From a bacterium (GTDB lineage Bacteria > Spirochaetota > UBA4802 > UBA5550), in assembly GCA_024224995.1 (NCBI GenBank), contig JAAENB010001332.1:1-5698 (forward strand): a stretch of 5,698 bases of DNA. The letters are read 5' to 3'. Shown here piece after piece: positions 5,108 to 5,698 of this stretch. Below the pieces are notes generated by a model. That model was given only the letters and a program-made list of their open reading frames with translations, ran no database searches and had not been told where the DNA came from. The position numbers and the translations under genes were made by a program. Position 1 is the stretch's first letter. The number at the start of each line of letters is the position of its first letter.

Positions 5108-5140
5108 AAAAAAAAAGCGGACACAAAACCCGCTTTTTTT
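5108..5140 (-). terminator. Terminator-like hairpin inside the leader (possible attenuator)
   Basis: GCGG (5117-5120) and CCGC (5130-5133) pair around a 9-nt loop. The stem is extended by seven A-T pairs, and on the minus strand it ends in a run of nine T. It lies about 45 nt after the candidate promoter and 110 nt before the start codon, so transcripts of the 4000-4995 gene should meet it. No gene lies upstream on this strand for it to terminate. It is symmetric enough to work on either strand. The equivalent hairpin in the other leader is weakened by base changes. Confidence 0.5.
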
Positions 5141-5143
5141 ATT

Positions 5144-5179
5144 CCCGGGGCAAAAAAAGCCCCGGGACAGATCTGTCCC
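5144..5179. repeat. CCCGGGGC hairpin fused to 16-bp palindrome (copy 2)
   Basis: Sequence identical to 3792-3827: an 8-bp stem (5144-5151 with 5159-5166) around seven A residues, overlapping by three bases the palindrome GGGACAGATCTGTCCC (5164-5179). Confidence 0.75.
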
Positions 5180-5185
5180 CACAAA

Positions 5186-5213
5186 ATCATAATCTGCCTG
5201 TAAAAATCGTCAT
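5186..5213 (-). promoter_or_regulatory. Candidate sigma-70 promoter for the 4000-4995 gene
   Basis: On the minus strand ATGACG (5213-5208) and TATGAT (5191-5186) are 16 nt apart. The -10 box matches TATAAT at five of six bases. The predicted start of transcription falls at the edge of the palindrome 5164-5179. Confidence 0.45.
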
Positions 5214-5222
5214 TTTGTGCTT

Positions 5223-5558
5223 GAAAAGCTTTCTATCATACATAAAATAAAGCAGCATGGGTAAATGATGATACAGGAGAGATAATTGAATATTTGCGGG
5301 TTGAGAATCCCCGCGTAAGAGGATAACTCCAAATCAGGGATTTTTATCCCTCAGCGACGAATCTGCCATATTCACATAAGAAATGCTTAATTATCAATGT
5401 AAAAACAGGGATAAGTGCGGCACCTGCTATTACTCTTATAAAGAGCTCTGAGAAGTTTTCCCCCGCTTTTTGCCCTTTTTTTAAAAAAAATTCAATTTTA
5501 TGCAAAAAAAACCAAAAAAAATTTCATCAAAAGGCCTTCCCATTCGTCCTATTAATGA
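5223..5558. other. Intergenic stretch, no gene seen
   Basis: No convincing reading frame was found on either strand. It holds two small hairpins, GCGGG/CCCGC (5296-5314) and AGGGAT/ATCCCT (5336-5351). Runs of T and A at about 5474-5490 and 5505-5521 follow. It separates two divergently oriented genes and must contain the promoter of the plus-strand gene at 5603, but no clear -35/-10 pair is evident. Confidence 0.5.
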
Positions 5559-5594
5559 GGGGTAAAAAAGTTTGCCCCAAAAACCTATTTTGGG
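5559..5594 (+). promoter_or_regulatory. Two mutually exclusive hairpins before the ribosome binding site
   Basis: GGGGTAAA (5559-5566) pairs with TTTGCCCC (5571-5578). Alternatively CCCAAAA (5576-5582) pairs with TTTTGGG (5588-5594), whose GGG begins the GGGAGGA ribosome binding site of the gene at 5603. Both cannot form at once because bases 5576-5578 are shared. The second would mask part of the ribosome binding site. Confidence 0.4.
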
Positions 5595-5602
5595 AGGAAA
5601 AT

Positions 5603-5698
5603 ATGGCATATCCGGAAAGAACGTGTGAAGCGGGATTAACCTATCACACCTGGTCCCGCTGCCGTCAGTGGAAAAAGTTAATGAAAGATAACAAGGTA
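5603..5698 (+). CDS. Probable REP-associated Y1 (RAYT-like) transposase, 5' fragment
   Basis: The first 32 codons of a gene that runs off the right edge. The start at 5603 follows a strong GGGAGGA ribosome binding site. The segment LTYHTWSRCRQWKKLMKDNK resembles the N-terminal YHxxxRg block followed by a basic stretch and an acidic or polar turn that is typical of the TnpA_REP (RAYT) branch of the Y1/HUH transposases. The catalytic HUH motif and tyrosine would lie beyond the edge. RAYT proteins act on palindromic REP repeats; the repeated GGGACAGATCTGTCCC palindrome in this window is a possible substrate relative. The assignment rests on a short segment, so another protein family is possible. 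Confidence 0.5.
   Translation, partial: MAYPERTCEAGLTYHTWSRCRQWKKLMKDNKV

Larger units (their letters stand above)
5001..5222 (-). repeat. Duplicated leader, copy upstream of 4000-4995
   Basis: The counterpart of 3651-3870 with the same order of elements. The hairpin at about 5055-5088 keeps its CTGCCG/CGGCAG-type stem and an AAAGGAGC loop despite base changes, which hints at a selected RNA structure. Identity is highest from the CGGACACAAAA hairpin through the palindrome. Confidence 0.8.

Noticed and set aside
3651..5222. CRISPR-like repetition
   Set aside because: There are only two long copies flanking a gene, with no short regularly spaced repeats.

Overview
The window reads as a bacterial chromosome of moderate GC content with low-GC intergenic stretches. 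The protein genes are on the minus strand, except one that runs off the right edge on the plus strand. The organism cannot be fixed from 5.7 kb. A sigma-54 type promoter, a lipoprotein signal, Sec signal peptides and a REP-type Y1 transposase suggest a Gram-negative-type (diderm) bacterium, perhaps a spirochaete or a delta-proteobacterium-like lineage. That placement is a guess.

Left part (1-728): a zinc metalloprotease lipoprotein gene, cut by the left edge just after its HExxHxxGxxH zinc site. It is separated from the next gene upstream by a clear intrinsic terminator (657-707).

Main block of interest (729-2600, minus strand): in transcription order there is (i) an imperfect dyad at 2576-2600, about 120-145 nt upstream of the promoter; (ii) a near-consensus sigma-54 promoter (2451-2469); (iii) a structured RNA whose core (2259-2326) has every tRNA element, but in circularly permuted order: variable loop, T-arm, acceptor helix closed by a GCGA tetraloop, U8-A9, D-arm, and an anticodon-stem-like helix open to the outside; (iv) a long structured leader with a perfect 36-bp inverted repeat; and (v) a slipin/SPFH protein gene with a good ribosome binding site. 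A permuted, acceptor-capped tRNA mimic is the architecture I recall for bacterial Y RNAs. Sigma-54 control, Y RNAs and tRNA-like RNAs are features of RtcR-regulated RNA-repair operons. My inference is that this is a compact operon of that general kind (Y-RNA-like RNA plus slipin), possibly without rsr or rtcB next to it. The regulator gene is not in the window.

Right-central part (2776-5222): two paralogous genes for exported proteins of unrecognised family. Each follows a copy of a roughly 220-bp leader holding a candidate sigma-70 promoter, a 16-bp palindrome near the predicted start of transcription, and stacked terminator-like hairpins. The gene plus its leader looks tandemly duplicated and then diverged. 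Each gene has an intrinsic terminator downstream.

Right edge (5223-5698): an intergenic stretch with small hairpins and homopolymer runs, then the first 32 codons of a probable REP-associated (Y1/RAYT-like) transposase. The palindrome GGGACAGATCTGTCCC in the two leaders, with a one-base variant at the start of the metalloprotease gene, may be a REP-type element related to such a transposase.
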